Shown one piece after another: positions 24,265 to 34,616 of a stretch of 64,000 nt of DNA; position 1 is the first letter of the stretch, and each line of letters opens with the position of its first letter. The stretch covers positions 2,108,001 through 2,172,000 of the forward strand of contig CM056728.1 of assembly GCA_029844215.1 (NCBI GenBank), written 5' to 3'. The notes under the pieces are model-generated. The model worked only from the letters and a program-made list of their open reading frames with translations. It was not told the DNA's origin and made no database searches. A program made the position numbers and the translations under genes. This DNA comes from Przewalskia tangutica (lineage: Eukaryota > Streptophyta > Magnoliopsida > Solanales > Solanaceae).

Positions 24265-24470
24265 CTATCTCTAAGGTTCACTAATTATTTGACCGTTGGC
24301 GGGTTTCTTTGTATGTGTTGTCCGGAAAGAGGAGGACTCAATGATTATTCGTTCGCCGGAATTAGAAGTTAAAATTTTGGTAGATAGGGATCCGGTAAAA
24401 ACGTCTTTCGAGAAATGGGTCAAACCGGGTCATTTCTTAAGAACAATAGCTAAAGGGCCTGATAAAACGC
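24265..24470 (+). pseudogene. psaA: Nuclear fragment of plastid psaA (leader and 5' end)
   Basis: From the ATG at 24341 the translation MIIRSPELEVKILVDRD continues through SFEKWVKPGHF to RTIAKGPDK, which is recognisably the start of PsaA, the P700 apoprotein of photosystem I. The upstream GTTGTCCGGAAAGAGGAGG looks like the plastid leader with its ribosome-binding site. The match stops after about 43 codons, against about 750 in the real protein. Several residues differ from the form I recall for plastid psaA, so the copy has drifted. The ORF extending to 24625 is not psaA beyond this point. It is inert organelle-derived DNA. Confidence 0.85.
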
Positions 24471-25008
24471 AGCCTCCAAAGCGAAAGACAGTTAACGAGA
24501 AAGCAGAGGTGTGGCTAAGGGCGGAAAACCGTCTAACTCGCCTAACCTCCAACTCTGTATCGGGAAAGCTGTCAGAGGAAACCAACATGTCGACTAAAGC
24601 ACAGAAAAGTAGATCGTGGGGTTAGGGGTGTTCTCAATCTTAGTATTTCGAGACAAAGTCTGGGTAGTCGAACTAAAGAATCTAAGCATTGGCCATAAAA
24701 ACGCGTTTGAAGGCCTGTTTCTGGGACTGATAGGAGGGTCTAAACCTAGAATTTCTGCTATATCAACCTTCCAAACTAAAAGGGGATTCTGCTCCTACCG
24801 CTAAAGCAATTGTAGCGGCCCTTGCGTACAGAATTGTAGCGACTCCTTCTAGCATTCATTTAATACCTTCGGATATTCTGGTATCGAAAAATGAAGAAAG
24901 GAAGGAAGTCTTTGTCCAAGAAAAGAAAGAGGTTGACTCACTCGCTTGGCGAACTCATAGGTCAGTAGCTCCCGTTAAAACTAAAGCTATTGTTGGGTCC
25001 CCTACGTA
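24471..25008. other. Organelle-like segment joined to psaA
   Basis: This is more GC-balanced and CpG-tolerant than its neighbours, with no LTR or SINE features and no plastid gene I recognise. Words such as CTACCGCTAAAGCAATTGTA and CCGTTAAAACTAAAGCTATT recur loosely. It ends in a poly-A run (25009-25024). It could be mitochondrial DNA that already carried a plastid piece, or a patchwork of organelle fragments. Confidence 0.35.
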
Positions 25009-25024
25009 CAAAAAAAAAAAAAAA

Positions 25025-25638
25025 AGACATCTTTCCCCAATTGGACCACCTTACCAAACAAAGAGATATTCATTTTCATATATATACACTCTTCTTATAA
25101 ATTAAACAATATGGTCCATTATTATAGCCATTACAGTAAGTCATCACAAGAGGGTGATTGGAAGATAACTGTCCAGATGGCAATCATAATAAGGCAAATT
25201 TGTTCTTGTCACTTTCTAAATTAATAATTATAAGAACCCATTTAAGTTTATGACCAAGTAAGGATTATAGTTCGTAAAGCAATTATGAGAAATGATTGCT
25301 AGTGCAGCCTGCACTATCATTACCAGTATGAGGGAAGAGTTTAACTGATTGCTTTTTAGTCACTTTGCTATGTGATTGGCTTCTAACAATGAATACTATT
25401 TAGTAGTAAGGTTGATATTAATAATGTTAGAGATTAATTATATTGGTATTAGTTATTACGGTATTGTGTATTAGAAATAACATGCATTGCATAATTTCTA
25501 AAAAAAAGAAATTGATTATTTACAAAAATACTCTCTATACTATATTATTTGAAAGACTTCAGGGGCAATTATGTCTTTAATCATGTTTATGCATGTATAA
25601 AAAAAATCATGCATTGTTAACACCATGATTTTCTATGT
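25025..25638. other. AT-rich spacer
   Basis: No gene or classifiable element seen. Confidence 0.4.
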
Positions 25639-25643
25639 ATTAC

Positions 25644-26672
25644 TGATGTGAAATGGGCTCAAGAATCCAAAGAAATTGAAGATGGATTCTTCAACCCCAC
25701 AATAACACCAAGAACAATTATAGAAAGCGATAAAAATATAGGAAGATTAAGATAATTATTGGGATAAAGACACACCTAAGTAATTAATTACCTAGACATA
25801 TATAAATGCAATCAATAATCATGAATCAAGGATAAAAGTGTTAAGAATCCCACATCGAAAATGGAATGAGAATTTGGCTCCTTATATAGACTTGGACAAT
25901 CCTCGTCTCATAAGCTAGCTTTTGGGGTTGAGTTAGACCCAAGATCCATTCTTTACATGGTATCAGAGTCAGACTCATTCCCAGTCTATGTTCACCAGTG
26001 TTGTGTCCCCAAGTTATGTCATCCACGCTCTAGTTAACGGGGTATGGACATGCGAGGAAGTGTTAAGAATCCCACATCGGAAATGGAATGAGAATTTGGA
26101 CTTCTTATATGGACTTGGACAATTCTCCCCCCCCCCCCCCTCCCCCCCAAAAACTAGCGTTTAGGGTTGAGTTATACCCACGATCCATTCTCTTCATAAA
26201 CAAAGGATAAATCTAGAATTAAAATGCAATCAATTAACCCAAAGAAACAATGAAGATAATCTAGGAACTAATTAAATTAATATTCAAATATGAAAAATAA
26301 TCCAAAGGAAGAAGAGATGAATTCATACATGAATTACCTAGTAGTAATTCAAGAGAGATTCAAGAGGAGGTATGAGACAATCCCCAACTCTCAGAAGAGT
26401 AATTCTACCCTCATCATCCAACATAATCTATCAAAAGAAAGACATAATAGCCTACTTATATTAGGGTTCATTATCTAAGCAAAACTACTAAAATATCCTT
26501 TAGCTTTAAGCCTCCTAATTTAAAATTAAAGACATGCTTCTTTCTTCTTTTGGGCTTCTAATTTTTTTTGAACCATGTTCTCCACTCATTAAATAACCAC
26601 ATAAGTATATTATGGATCTTGAATTTCGGAAAGAAGCATCCAATTTCATGATGACCATCTCGTATACCATCA
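25644..26672 (-). mobile_element. Solo LTR, minus orientation, carrying a nested TRIM
   Basis: On the minus strand it starts TGATGGTATACG and ends TTTCACATCA. Flanks are ATTAC (25639-25643) and ATTAG (26673-26677), a 5-bp duplication with one change. Removing the TRIM (25839-26197) leaves about 665 bp, close to the second copy at 44210-44827 (618 bp, opposite orientation). The outer parts align, but the segment around 26206-26270 is inverted between the two copies. No internal coding sequence. Confidence 0.7.
25839..26197 (+). mobile_element. TRIM retrotransposon, 359 bp
   Basis: Two short LTRs start TGTTAAGAATCCCACATCG: 25839-25957 (119 bp) and 26061-26197 (137 bp, lengthened by a poly-C run at about 26128-26150). 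Directly after the first LTR is TGGTATCAGAGTCAGA, the primer site for initiator tRNA-Met. The ~100-bp interior has no coding capacity, and GGGGTATGG near 26039 may be the polypurine tract. The target duplication is not clean (a TAAA-like sequence on both sides). TRIMs depend on enzymes from full copia elements. Confidence 0.85.
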
Positions 26673-26691
26673 ATTAGTTATGCATAGGATA

Positions 26692-26915
26692 CCCACAAGG
26701 ATAGCCAAGTTGGTGGAGTAGGAGAGCGCGGGACCGAAAGGTCACGAGTTCGATTCCCCCTGTCAACACCTTCTTGGTTGAGTCTTACACACATGGCTTG
26801 GCAAGTGTGGTTTACATGGCTGACGTGGTTTGCAGGTTATTGCGTCAGTCCGAGGATTTACCCAGTGCGCACTTGTAAAAAAATAGCGGATGCGGGTTCC
26901 CCCGTCATAAAAAAA
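26692..26915 (+). mobile_element. tRNA-derived SINE, full-length
   Basis: Flanked by a perfect 12-bp duplication ATGCATAGGATA (26680-26691 and 26916-26927). The head is tRNA-like, with an A box in TAGCCAAGTTGGTGGAG and a B box GGTCACGAGTTCGATTCC. The body has ACACATGGCTTGGCAAGTGT and CTGACGTGGTTTGCAGG, and a poly-A tail follows. RNA polymerase III would start at the A box. Same family as 23271-23452 and the second half of 52293-52764. Confidence 0.92.
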
Positions 26916-27019
26916 ATGCATAGGATAATACCAAATATGGTGTTTAACGAATGTTTGTATTAGTTATACATAGATGGAATAAGTGTACCAAAATAAATAA
27001 ATAATACACAAAGCTAATA

Positions 27020-27202
27020 AAAAAAGGCAAACCGGTGCACTAAGCTCCCGCTATGCGCGGGGTTCGAGAAAGGATCAGACCACAAAGGTTTATTGTACGC
27101 AGCCTTACCTTGCATTTCTGCAAGAGACTATTTTCACGGCTTTAACACGTGACCTCCTGGTCACATGACATCAACTTTACTAGTTACTCTAAGACTCTTC
27201 TT
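27020..27202 (-). mobile_element. Au-like SINE on the minus strand, full-length
   Basis: Flanked by a perfect 15-bp duplication TACACAAAGCTAATA (27005-27019 and 27203-27217). The minus strand runs AACTAGTAAAGTTGATGTCA, GACCAGGAGGTCACGTGTT (B-box region), AAGGTAAGGCTGCGTACAAT, then CGCGCATAGCGGGAGCTTAG and GTGCACCGG, ending in a T-rich run. The layout matches the Au-type SINEs as I recall them; the family name needs a database check. Confidence 0.9.
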
Positions 27203-27464
27203 TACACAAAGCTAATACATGTATTATTTTCTCGAATGTATCATGTCAAACGACCCTAATACTACCCCTCTAATTCTAAATATTACTCCTTCTCACATTT
27301 ATTGATGGGCATCATTGTCCGATATTTATATTAATGGAATTATAATAGTTATTTATGAATAGGGATTAATGTAGGATAGAACTTATAATGAGTTCATCCG
27401 AACATAATAGTATTGGCTCAAATCCTATATATATAAAATTCCTAAAAAATCTATCATCCATTCA

Positions 27465-27784
27465 TATGGTAGGTCCATTATATATGTTCCAAAGAAAATG
27501 AAACTTGAACTACACAAGAATATTAATTTACTAATTAATGAGGTGACGTTCCAAAAAGACAAAATGTTAAATTACTACAATGTCTTCACTTTACACTTAA
27601 TAATCAAAGGAGTTACCTAGTGAAAAATCTTAGGTTATGGATTTTAATTTTATTCATTTGTTGATGTTTGCTTAGGTGTAGACAAATAATTTCATCAATA
27701 TTACTTATATCATATCATTCCGTATGTCTTTTCGTTTCTTTGATGTGAGTTTAATTTGTCTTTTTAGCTATAATTATCCCTTAA
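27465..27784. repeat. Local direct duplication, copy 2 (no SINE)
   Basis: Counterpart of 22993-23512. It lacks the SINE and so shows the approximate empty site (near 27720-27735). Confidence 0.8.
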
Positions 27785-28146
27785 TATGCTTCTTTTTTTC
27801 TTCTGATGTGCCCAAAATTCTGCTTGTCGGTACAACATAATCTTAAGCCTATAGTTAAATAAAATTTACAAATTCGTATGGGAAAATGTACTTTAATAAA
27901 ATTTACAAATTCCTAACACATGATAAATCAACATGTGATGTCAAAATATATTGAAAGTGGATAGCAAAATTAAACTAACACATGTTGATCTATTAAAAAT
28001 CTGACTGAATAATCATTAAGTGCGAAAAATACTGAATAAATCTGAACATAATAAAAGTGCTAACACGATAGACATGGAATGTTGATAAACTTTGTCTAAC
28101 TACTACTCTAGTCTATGAAGCCTCTGAAGAGTACTGAAAACTGATT
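27785..28146. other. AT-rich spacer
   Basis: Nothing recognised apart from short AT-rich direct words such as AAATTTACAAATTC at two places. Confidence 0.4.
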
Positions 28147-28151
28147 GTTGC

Positions 28152-29440
28152 TGATCGGTGTATTTTATATACATTTTTTGAGTCGTTTTTAGTGAGTCTT
28201 TTGTCCATTTTTGTACAAATATGTGTCGTCTTAGGATAGATTTTCTTTCTTTTGAGTCAAATTGGTTAAAGTGGCTCATTGGCGGAAAAGGAACAAAAAG
28301 AGGGCAAAAACGGAGGTTCCAGAGCTCGAAATACGAGAAAGTGGCGAACCGAGCATGGACAGTCGGTCGCGGCGCCTCGGCCAGCGGGGCGAGCGCCACG
28401 ACGCCTAATATTCAGAAGCTTGCAGAAGTTCCAGCGTAGCGGCCTGCAAACAGCGAGTTGCGGCCATGGCTAATCTTCGAGAAGTGCAGAACTTTGTGTG
28501 CCATGGCTGATGCGACGCAGCGCGGAAAATCGAGTTTTGAATGAATAATGGGCAGTCCGAGGAAAACCTTAATGACGGTTTGGAGGCTATAAAAGAGAAC
28601 CACAGGTCGAATTAAGGGTTCCACTTTCGCCAATTCACAACACATCTTGGAGTTCAAGATTGGAGACCATTCTTTAGTAATTTCTTGCTTTTCTTTTACT
28701 TTATTTTCAGTTTTATGTTGGATATTGAATTAGTTCTTGTCATGTCTATGGCTAGGAACTAATTCTAATATAGGACTTTCCATGTCAATTCACTTGAACC
28801 TTATATTTATGAATTAATGCATGTTTGTGGTTTTTATTCTTATTGTTGAGATTTATCCAATATATGTTTTGATTGCTTGGTAATTACTTGATCATTAATT
28901 ATCATTACTTATATGATTTCTAACCGAAATCCGAAAGGGGAGGTTGTGACTATGCTGTAGTTGGGTAGACATAGGTTGAATCGTAGATGAAAATACCCCG
29001 ATTACTTGTGTAGCATTAATAAGGTTTTTGTTCTTAATCCTCCTCTAGAGTCAACCTTATCACCGAAAGGTAGAAAGGTGTTGTACTGGGGTTGAGTGTT
29101 TATATAACCTTAACAGGAGTATAAAATGGATTACTAAACCTGCTATCTCCAAAAGAAGAAGAATCATAGTTAATTGCATTAATAAGTAAATTAAGCGGAT
29201 AGTTGAAGAGATTTGTAAGCCCTATTTCCATCATCACTGAAGTAAACAACATAGTTAATTAGTCTTTATAATTATTAGTCATAATCAACAACTCAATTAT
29301 CGGTCACCAAATAGATAACAAGGAATAGAATTTGGTACTTGAACACTAATCCCTGAGGACGATAACTCTGTCTTCCAAGACTATATTACTTGACTCGACA
29401 CGTGCACTTGCGTTAAAGTGTGTGCATAAATCGCGCATCA
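28152..29440 (+). mobile_element. Ty3-gypsy solo LTR with perfect target duplication
   Basis: TGATCGG...CGCATCA, 1289 bp, flanked by GTTGC on both sides (28147-28151 and 29441-29445). It is the same family as the LTR at 678-2044. A TATA box (CTATAAAAGA) lies at about 28589, with a CGCGGCGCC-bearing GC block upstream (about 28365-28410). With no internal region, it is what remains after recombination between two LTRs. The ORFs at 28103-28657 are readings of LTR sequence. Confidence 0.95.
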
Positions 29441-29445
29441 GTTGC

Positions 29446-30344
29446 CAAGACAAGGCCCCCGGCTACCTGACTGTCTATAATAAACTATAAAGACTGTTGA
29501 ATAAATGATAAGGCCACGAAAGACTGGGGCTCCCGCTCACCAACTCAGCTGATACCAGAGATTCTAGTGTGCTAATGTGTCATCCTGTAAATTGTTACCT
29601 GCATTGCGAGATGCAAGTCCTAGACAAAGAGACATTAGTATATTTGAATTGCACTTGTATGTAAAGCAACTCAAAGAAAGAACTGTAAGTCGGGTGCTCG
29701 GAAAAGGATAACCCAAATAAATAAACAGGTAATAAATACTGAAACTGTTAATTGAAATGAACAAGAGAAGTGAAGTTATAGATACTTCTTGTTTTGCATT
29801 TGAAGCACCTGTTTAACTATATTTTATATAAATATGTGGGACCTCAGCCCAATAATAAATGTGCAAAGTATGGCCTTGGCCAAGTAAGTACATCAGTCAA
29901 TGGTCTTGGTCAAGTATATATATACATGAGACTATGTCCTGGGCAATCACATATGTTAAATATTCATTAATTATTATTAAGGGACTGAGATTATTGGAAT
30001 AATGAACATAATTGAACTGAGACATGTATTCATGCATTGAGTATGAGACCTGAAACCTTAACGGTTTTTAAAACCTGCTGAACTCATAGATATCGTTGTG
30101 TATATCACTTGGATAAACATGTTGTGAGATTTTCTGGGCTGAGCCCATTTTTATGTCTTTCTTTGATGTCTCTGTTCATTGACTTTAGCTGGGCTAGGCC
30201 CATCATGTGTTGTCTTCCTTCTCTTCATACACTGCTATCCTAGATGGGCTAAGCTCAAATATCGCACCCTAGCTCTGTCCTGATTTAATTATGGGCTGTT
30301 ACTTCTTTAATTTTTATTTGAGCTTCATGTTGCTTCTTTATGTG
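29446..30344. other. Spacer, nothing recognised
   Basis: No ORF above about 66 codons and no terminal repeats. Short local repeats such as GGCCTTGGCCAAGTA, GGTCTTGGTCAAGTA and TGGGCTGAGCCC/TGGGCTAGGCCC lie at about 29870-30210. Confidence 0.45.
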
Positions 30345-30352
30345 TTTTCTCT

Positions 30353-30719
30353 AGCGATGTTCATTTCGGATATTCGATCCGATTCGAAATTTCGGATATT
30401 CGAAAATTTCGGATAGATAAAATTATGATCCGAAATTTCGGATCGGATAACTGGATTTCCGAAAATTCAAGTCTGTTGTGATAAACATGGAGTTCTATGC
30501 AAATGAAAAAATCTTTCAATATCCCATGCAATAAGGAATTTCTTATCTATCTAAAGCACAACGCTTCAAAACCATACACAGAGCAGCTTATTCCTATTTC
30601 TCCACTTGCTAGTCCTCAAAATCAAGCCTTTCTTCTTTGGATCTTTCGACATTAAATAAACCAACTTATAACATCCTGCTAGGTTAAGTCTCTTTTACGA
30701 TCAAAATGAACACCCCTAG
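30353..30719. mobile_element. hAT-like MITE, about 367 bp
   Basis: The 8-bp duplication TTTTCTCT flanks it (30345-30352 and 30720-30727). Termini are inverted with mismatches: AGCGATGTTCATTT at the left against AAATGAACACCCCT at the right. The left third carries overlapping TTCGGATATTCG and CCGAAATTTCGGAT palindromes. No coding capacity. Confidence 0.75.
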
Positions 30720-30727
30720 TTTTCTCT

Positions 30728-31380
30728 AGTTAATGCGCGACACATGTCTATTGGAGGTCGCCCGTGTCGGCTTCTGCGTAGTGTTTTTTGTAACGCACGT
30801 GACTTTTTGTATAGAGCTCTGTTCGAACCCCACAATATATCGTTGGAAAGTTGTTTCAAAGATCTACAACTTTCATATTTTAAGTTTTCTCAAATACTCA
30901 ACGGAATTTCACTAAATCGGGATGGAAGGTAGACCTGCCGTAAACTTAGCTGATTCGATCGAATCTTAAGCACCTCACTACTTCTCTTGATTTCAAAAAC
31001 TATTTTCATCCAAACTCATCCCGACACTTCACATGTCTAAAATGTCACATTAATTTTCATTTAATACATCCACACCTAATCCTAATTTATGGAATATTAC
31101 ATTATCTAAGTAACCCATCATTTATTTCCTTGATTGGTAACATTTTTTCTTGGTTAAGAAATTGGGATTTAAGTGTCCGTTTGATTAGGGATAGTTTTTA
31201 CTTTTTTCCCGAATTTTATTTTGAAAAACTATTTGGACAGGGAATTGTTATAATTTTTTGGAAGTTGAATTCTGGAATTCAATTATCTCCCGCTCACAAA
31301 AATTCAAAAATAACTCCAATTTATATTCACGTCCAAACACAACTCCAATTTTCAAATACAATTTTCAACGTGAAAACAAA
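30728..31380. other. Spacer, nothing recognised
   Basis: Several small overlapping ORFs (30733-30932, 31130-31474) have no domain signal and no conserved neighbours. Confidence 0.4.
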
Positions 31381-31382
31381 TA

Positions 31383-31618
31383 CTCCCTCGGTACCAATTT
31401 ATATGACACTCTTTTTTTTAGTCAGTTCAAAAAAGAATAACATATTTTTATACTTAGTAACAATTCAACTTTAAATTTACCTTTATACACTTAATGAAAT
31501 GAATTATAGCCACACAAATTTCTATGGGTTATTTTAGACCACAAGTTTAATAAATATTTCTTTATTTCTTAAACTTTGTGTCAAGTCAAAAAGTTCGTAT
31601 AAAATGGAACGGAGGAAG
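31383..31618. mobile_element. Stowaway-type MITE, 236 bp
   Basis: Ends CTCCCTCGGTACCAATTTAT and ATAAAATGGAACGGAGGAAG form an imperfect terminal inverted repeat, with TA on both sides (31381-31382 and 31619-31620). Confidence 0.85.
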
Positions 31619-31659
31619 TAATATTTTTTTTTTCAATTTCGCAATTCTTATGTCCAAAC

Positions 31660-33665
31660 TGTAAACATGTAAATATAGGAAACAATATATTCTCTACTCA
31701 TAATTAGAATATTTTCATATATTGTGTAAATATAATTATGGTAGGACTAGGATTCCCCTTTTGTATAGGCTTAGGATTCCGATTGTATAAGGAATGAATA
31801 TTGTACTCTATATATACCTTGATATTAATGAAAGACTCCCCAAGGGAGATTAATATCATCTTACAAACCAAAGCATGAAATCTTCAAACCCAAAGTCCAG
31901 TTCAACTTGTCTGCCCAAACCATCTCTCCACTTCCAAAGAACCCAAAATTGGTCAAACAAGACCCTAATTGGAATGCGGCTATGTATGAGGAATTCAATG
32001 CTTTAACTAAACAACACACGTGGGATCTAGTACCTAGACCTGAGGGGGTGAATGTAATTCGATGTATGTGGCTTTTTCGTCAAAAGTTCAGAGACAATGG
32101 GGATCTTGAGAGGTATAAGGCTCGTCTTGTGGCTAATGACACAAATCAACAGGAGGGCATTGATTGTGGAGAGACCTTCAGCCCGGTTGTCAAACCGGCT
32201 ACTATTAGCACAGTTTTGAGCATTGTCATGGACAAACACTGGCTGATCCATCAACTTGATGTGAAGAATGCATTCTTACATGGGGACCTGAGAGAAATAG
32301 TGTACATGCATCAGCCGTCTGAGTTCACCCATCCAGCAGTCCCTCACTATGTGTGTCGTCTCCGAAAGTCACTATATGGCCTGAAACAGGCTCCCCGTGC
32401 GTGGTATGATCGTTTTGTCAGGTATATCTTACAGATTGAGTTTGTATGCAGCAAGAGTGATACATCACTCTTCATTTTTCGTCGAGGTAATAACACTGCT
32501 TACTTATTACTGTACGTGGATGATATTTTTCTGACTGCCTCCTCAGATAGATTGAAAAATGAGATTATTGTCTTGCTTAAGTCAATGATTGATTTGAAAA
32601 AACTGAGTTATTTCTTAGGGATATCAGTGATCAGGTCTGCCAATAACATGTTCTTGTGTCAGCGTAAGTATGCAGAGGAGATAGTGTACAGGGCTAAGAT
32701 GGTGAATTGCAAAGTTATGCCTACTCCAGTCGATTCGAAATCTAAGCTCAGTGCTATGGATGGTGCTCCAGTCTCTGATCCTACTCTGTATAGGAGCCTT
32801 GCATGTGCACTTCAGTATCTCACATTTATCGGGCGGACATAGCTTATCTTTGTTGGCCAGTGTGCTTATTCATGCATGCCCCCAGGGAGTCTCATTTCAC
32901 TGCTCTTAAGTGTATCATTCGATACATTAAGGGTGCCCTTGATTATGGTTTGCACCTATACCCCTTTGCGCCAAACAGATTGCTCTCATATACGGATGCA
33001 GATTGGGCAGGGTGTCCGGACTCGCGACGCTCCACCTCCGACTTTTGTGTTTTCTTAGAGGATAATCTGATCTCTTGTCCGCGAGTAATGAGCTACCATA
33101 TCTAGATCCAAAGGCCCGAGTACAGAGGCGTTGCAAATGTAGTAGCTGAGATTTGTTGGCTCAGAAACTTACTGTTAGAACTTCAGTGTCCTTTGCGTCA
33201 GACATCTATTGTGTACTGTGATAATATCTTTGTCATCTATTTGTCTCATAATCCGGTTCAGCATCAGCGAACCAAGCACATTGAGATAGACCTACACTTT
33301 GTTCGTGAGAAAGTTGCTCTAGGCCATGTCAGAGTGTTACATGTTCCATCATCGTATCCAAATGCAGACATATTTACCAAAGGACTTCTCAGAGAGTTGT
33401 TTCTTGACTTCAGATCCAGTCTCAGCGTCCGGTCTCCTCCCGCTCCGACTGAGGGGGTGTGTAAACATATAAATATAGGAAACAATGTATTCCCCACCCA
33501 TAATTAGAATATTTTCATATACTGTGTAAATATAATTATGGTAAGACTATGATTTCCCTTTTGTATAGGCTTAGGATTCCTATTGTATAAGGGATGAATA
33601 TTGTACTCTATATATACCTTAATATTGATGAAAGACTCCCCAAGGGAGATTAATATCATAATACA
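31660..33665 (+). mobile_element. Internally deleted Ty1-copia element with intact ends
   Basis: LTRs of 206 bp at 31660-31865 and 33460-33665 start TGTAAACAT and end (C/A)(T/A)TACA, and CAAAC flanks both sides (31655-31659 and 33666-33670). They differ at about 15 positions by hand count. The interior starts immediately with RT-upstream coding; primer site, gag, protease and integrase are all missing. The polypurine tract GAGGGGG lies at 33451-33457. A related minus-strand relic is at 34450-35665. Confidence 0.93.
31907..33478 (+). pseudogene. Copia RT and RNase H of the internally deleted element
   Basis: The first open piece (31907-32842, 311 codons) contains the whole RT: WDLVPRPEGVNVIRCMWLF, ERYKARLVA, HQLDVKNAFLHGDL, SLYGLKQAPRAWYDRF and the catalytic YVDD in LLLYVDDIFLTAS, then LSYFLGISV. 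The frame shifts near 32840. RNase H continues as ALDYGLHLYP and YTDADWAGCPDSRRS, meets a stop near 33103, and resumes as EYRGVANVVAEICWLRNLL, YCDNIFVIYLSHNPVQHQRT and DIFTKGL. The RT core is one of the best kept in the window, but the polyprotein is broken. Confidence 0.92.
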
Positions 33666-33726
33666 CAAACGTCCACTTACGTATGAAGTTATGAAGGCAT
33701 CTCCCTTTTTTTTTCTTTTTTGTGGG

Positions 33727-33910
33727 AGAGTCTTGGCGCAACTGGTAAAGTTATTGTCATGTGACCAAGAGGTCACGGGTTCGAGTTGTGGAAGTGTCCT
33801 CTTGCAGAAATGAAAGGTAAGACTGCGTACAAAAGACTCTTGTGGTCCCAACCTTTCTCGGATTCCGCGCAGAGCGGGAGTCTAGTGCACCGGGCTGTCT
33901 TTTTTTTGTT
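33727..33910 (+). mobile_element. Au-like SINE
   Basis: It starts GAGTCTTGGCGCAACTGGTAA (A-box region), has the B box GAGGTCACGGGTTCGAGTTG, then GGTAAGACTGCGTACAA, GAGCGGGAGTCTAGTGCACC and GGGCTG with a T-run at the end. It follows a T-rich tract and is followed by GT/G simple repeats (33911-33945), so a target duplication cannot be fixed. Confidence 0.85.
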
Positions 33911-34449
33911 TGTGTGTGTGTTGGTGGGGGGGGGGGGGGGAGTGTTAATCTTTTTCTTGATGATTAGAAGATAAATGTGCAAAATGTTGGTTCTATATGG
34001 CCACACCTGGTTTTATAATTTGTTAAATGTAATTTTAAGTGCCACCTTATTGGAAAGGTAAGCTTGAAAACTTAGGAAATTTTCATCTAAGGAACCAGCA
34101 GCTATACCCCGGAGTGCTATAACCGAGGCTTTGAAAGTCTTAATTGGTATATATATAAATCTTTGGGACACTCTTCTTTTGTCATGTTTTTTGAGCTATA
34201 ATTCGTATTACATGAAATTTGACTCTTTTTTTGTTCTTTCTTATTGCTTGTAGATGTCAGAAATCATCCAGTTTTTATCCAATGCAAGCGTGGAAAGGTA
34301 CATTTTTATTGCTTATCCTAATATTCTCCTTATTGTGTGTCCATTTGCATTTGTATGCATAAATAATGAGAAAACTGTTGTTGCTAATAGAATGCTCATA
34401 TTGCTGCTCGTTTTGCAAAATCATATCAAGCCTAGTATGCCGTTCATAA
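33911..34449. other. Spacer with G-run and GT repeats
   Basis: A G-run of about 15 bases lies at 33927-33941. No supported gene follows; the small ORFs at 34254-34490 lack any signal. Confidence 0.4.
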
Positions 34450-34616
34450 TATAAGAGTTTAGAATAATTTCCGTTAGAAATTTTTTTCATTAATTACAAT
34501 ATATATAGTTGTAGAAAGGTGATTCTTAATACAGTAAGAACCCTAAGTTACTTAAATACATAATACTAATAAATACAATATATACTGTGAATATTTGAAG
34601 AATATTCGCTAATACA
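34450..34616 (-). mobile_element. Putative 3' LTR of a minus-strand copia relic
   Basis: On the minus strand it starts TGTATTAGCGAATATTC right after the GAGGGGG polypurine tract, and has a TATATATATTGTAATTAATG segment reminiscent of the 206-bp LTR's promoter end. The far end is estimated. Confidence 0.5.

Noticed and set aside
24296..24625. 109-aa ORF taken as a psaA gene
   Set aside because: Only the first ~43 codons after the internal Met are psaA; the rest is unrelated, so it is an organelle-derived fragment.
26705..26775. Possible genuine tRNA gene (A and B boxes visible)
   Set aside because: The head is part of a SINE with body, poly-A tail and target duplication; no tRNA cloverleaf acceptor pairing was seen. 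The same applies at 33735, 39650, 43330, 52300 and 52550.
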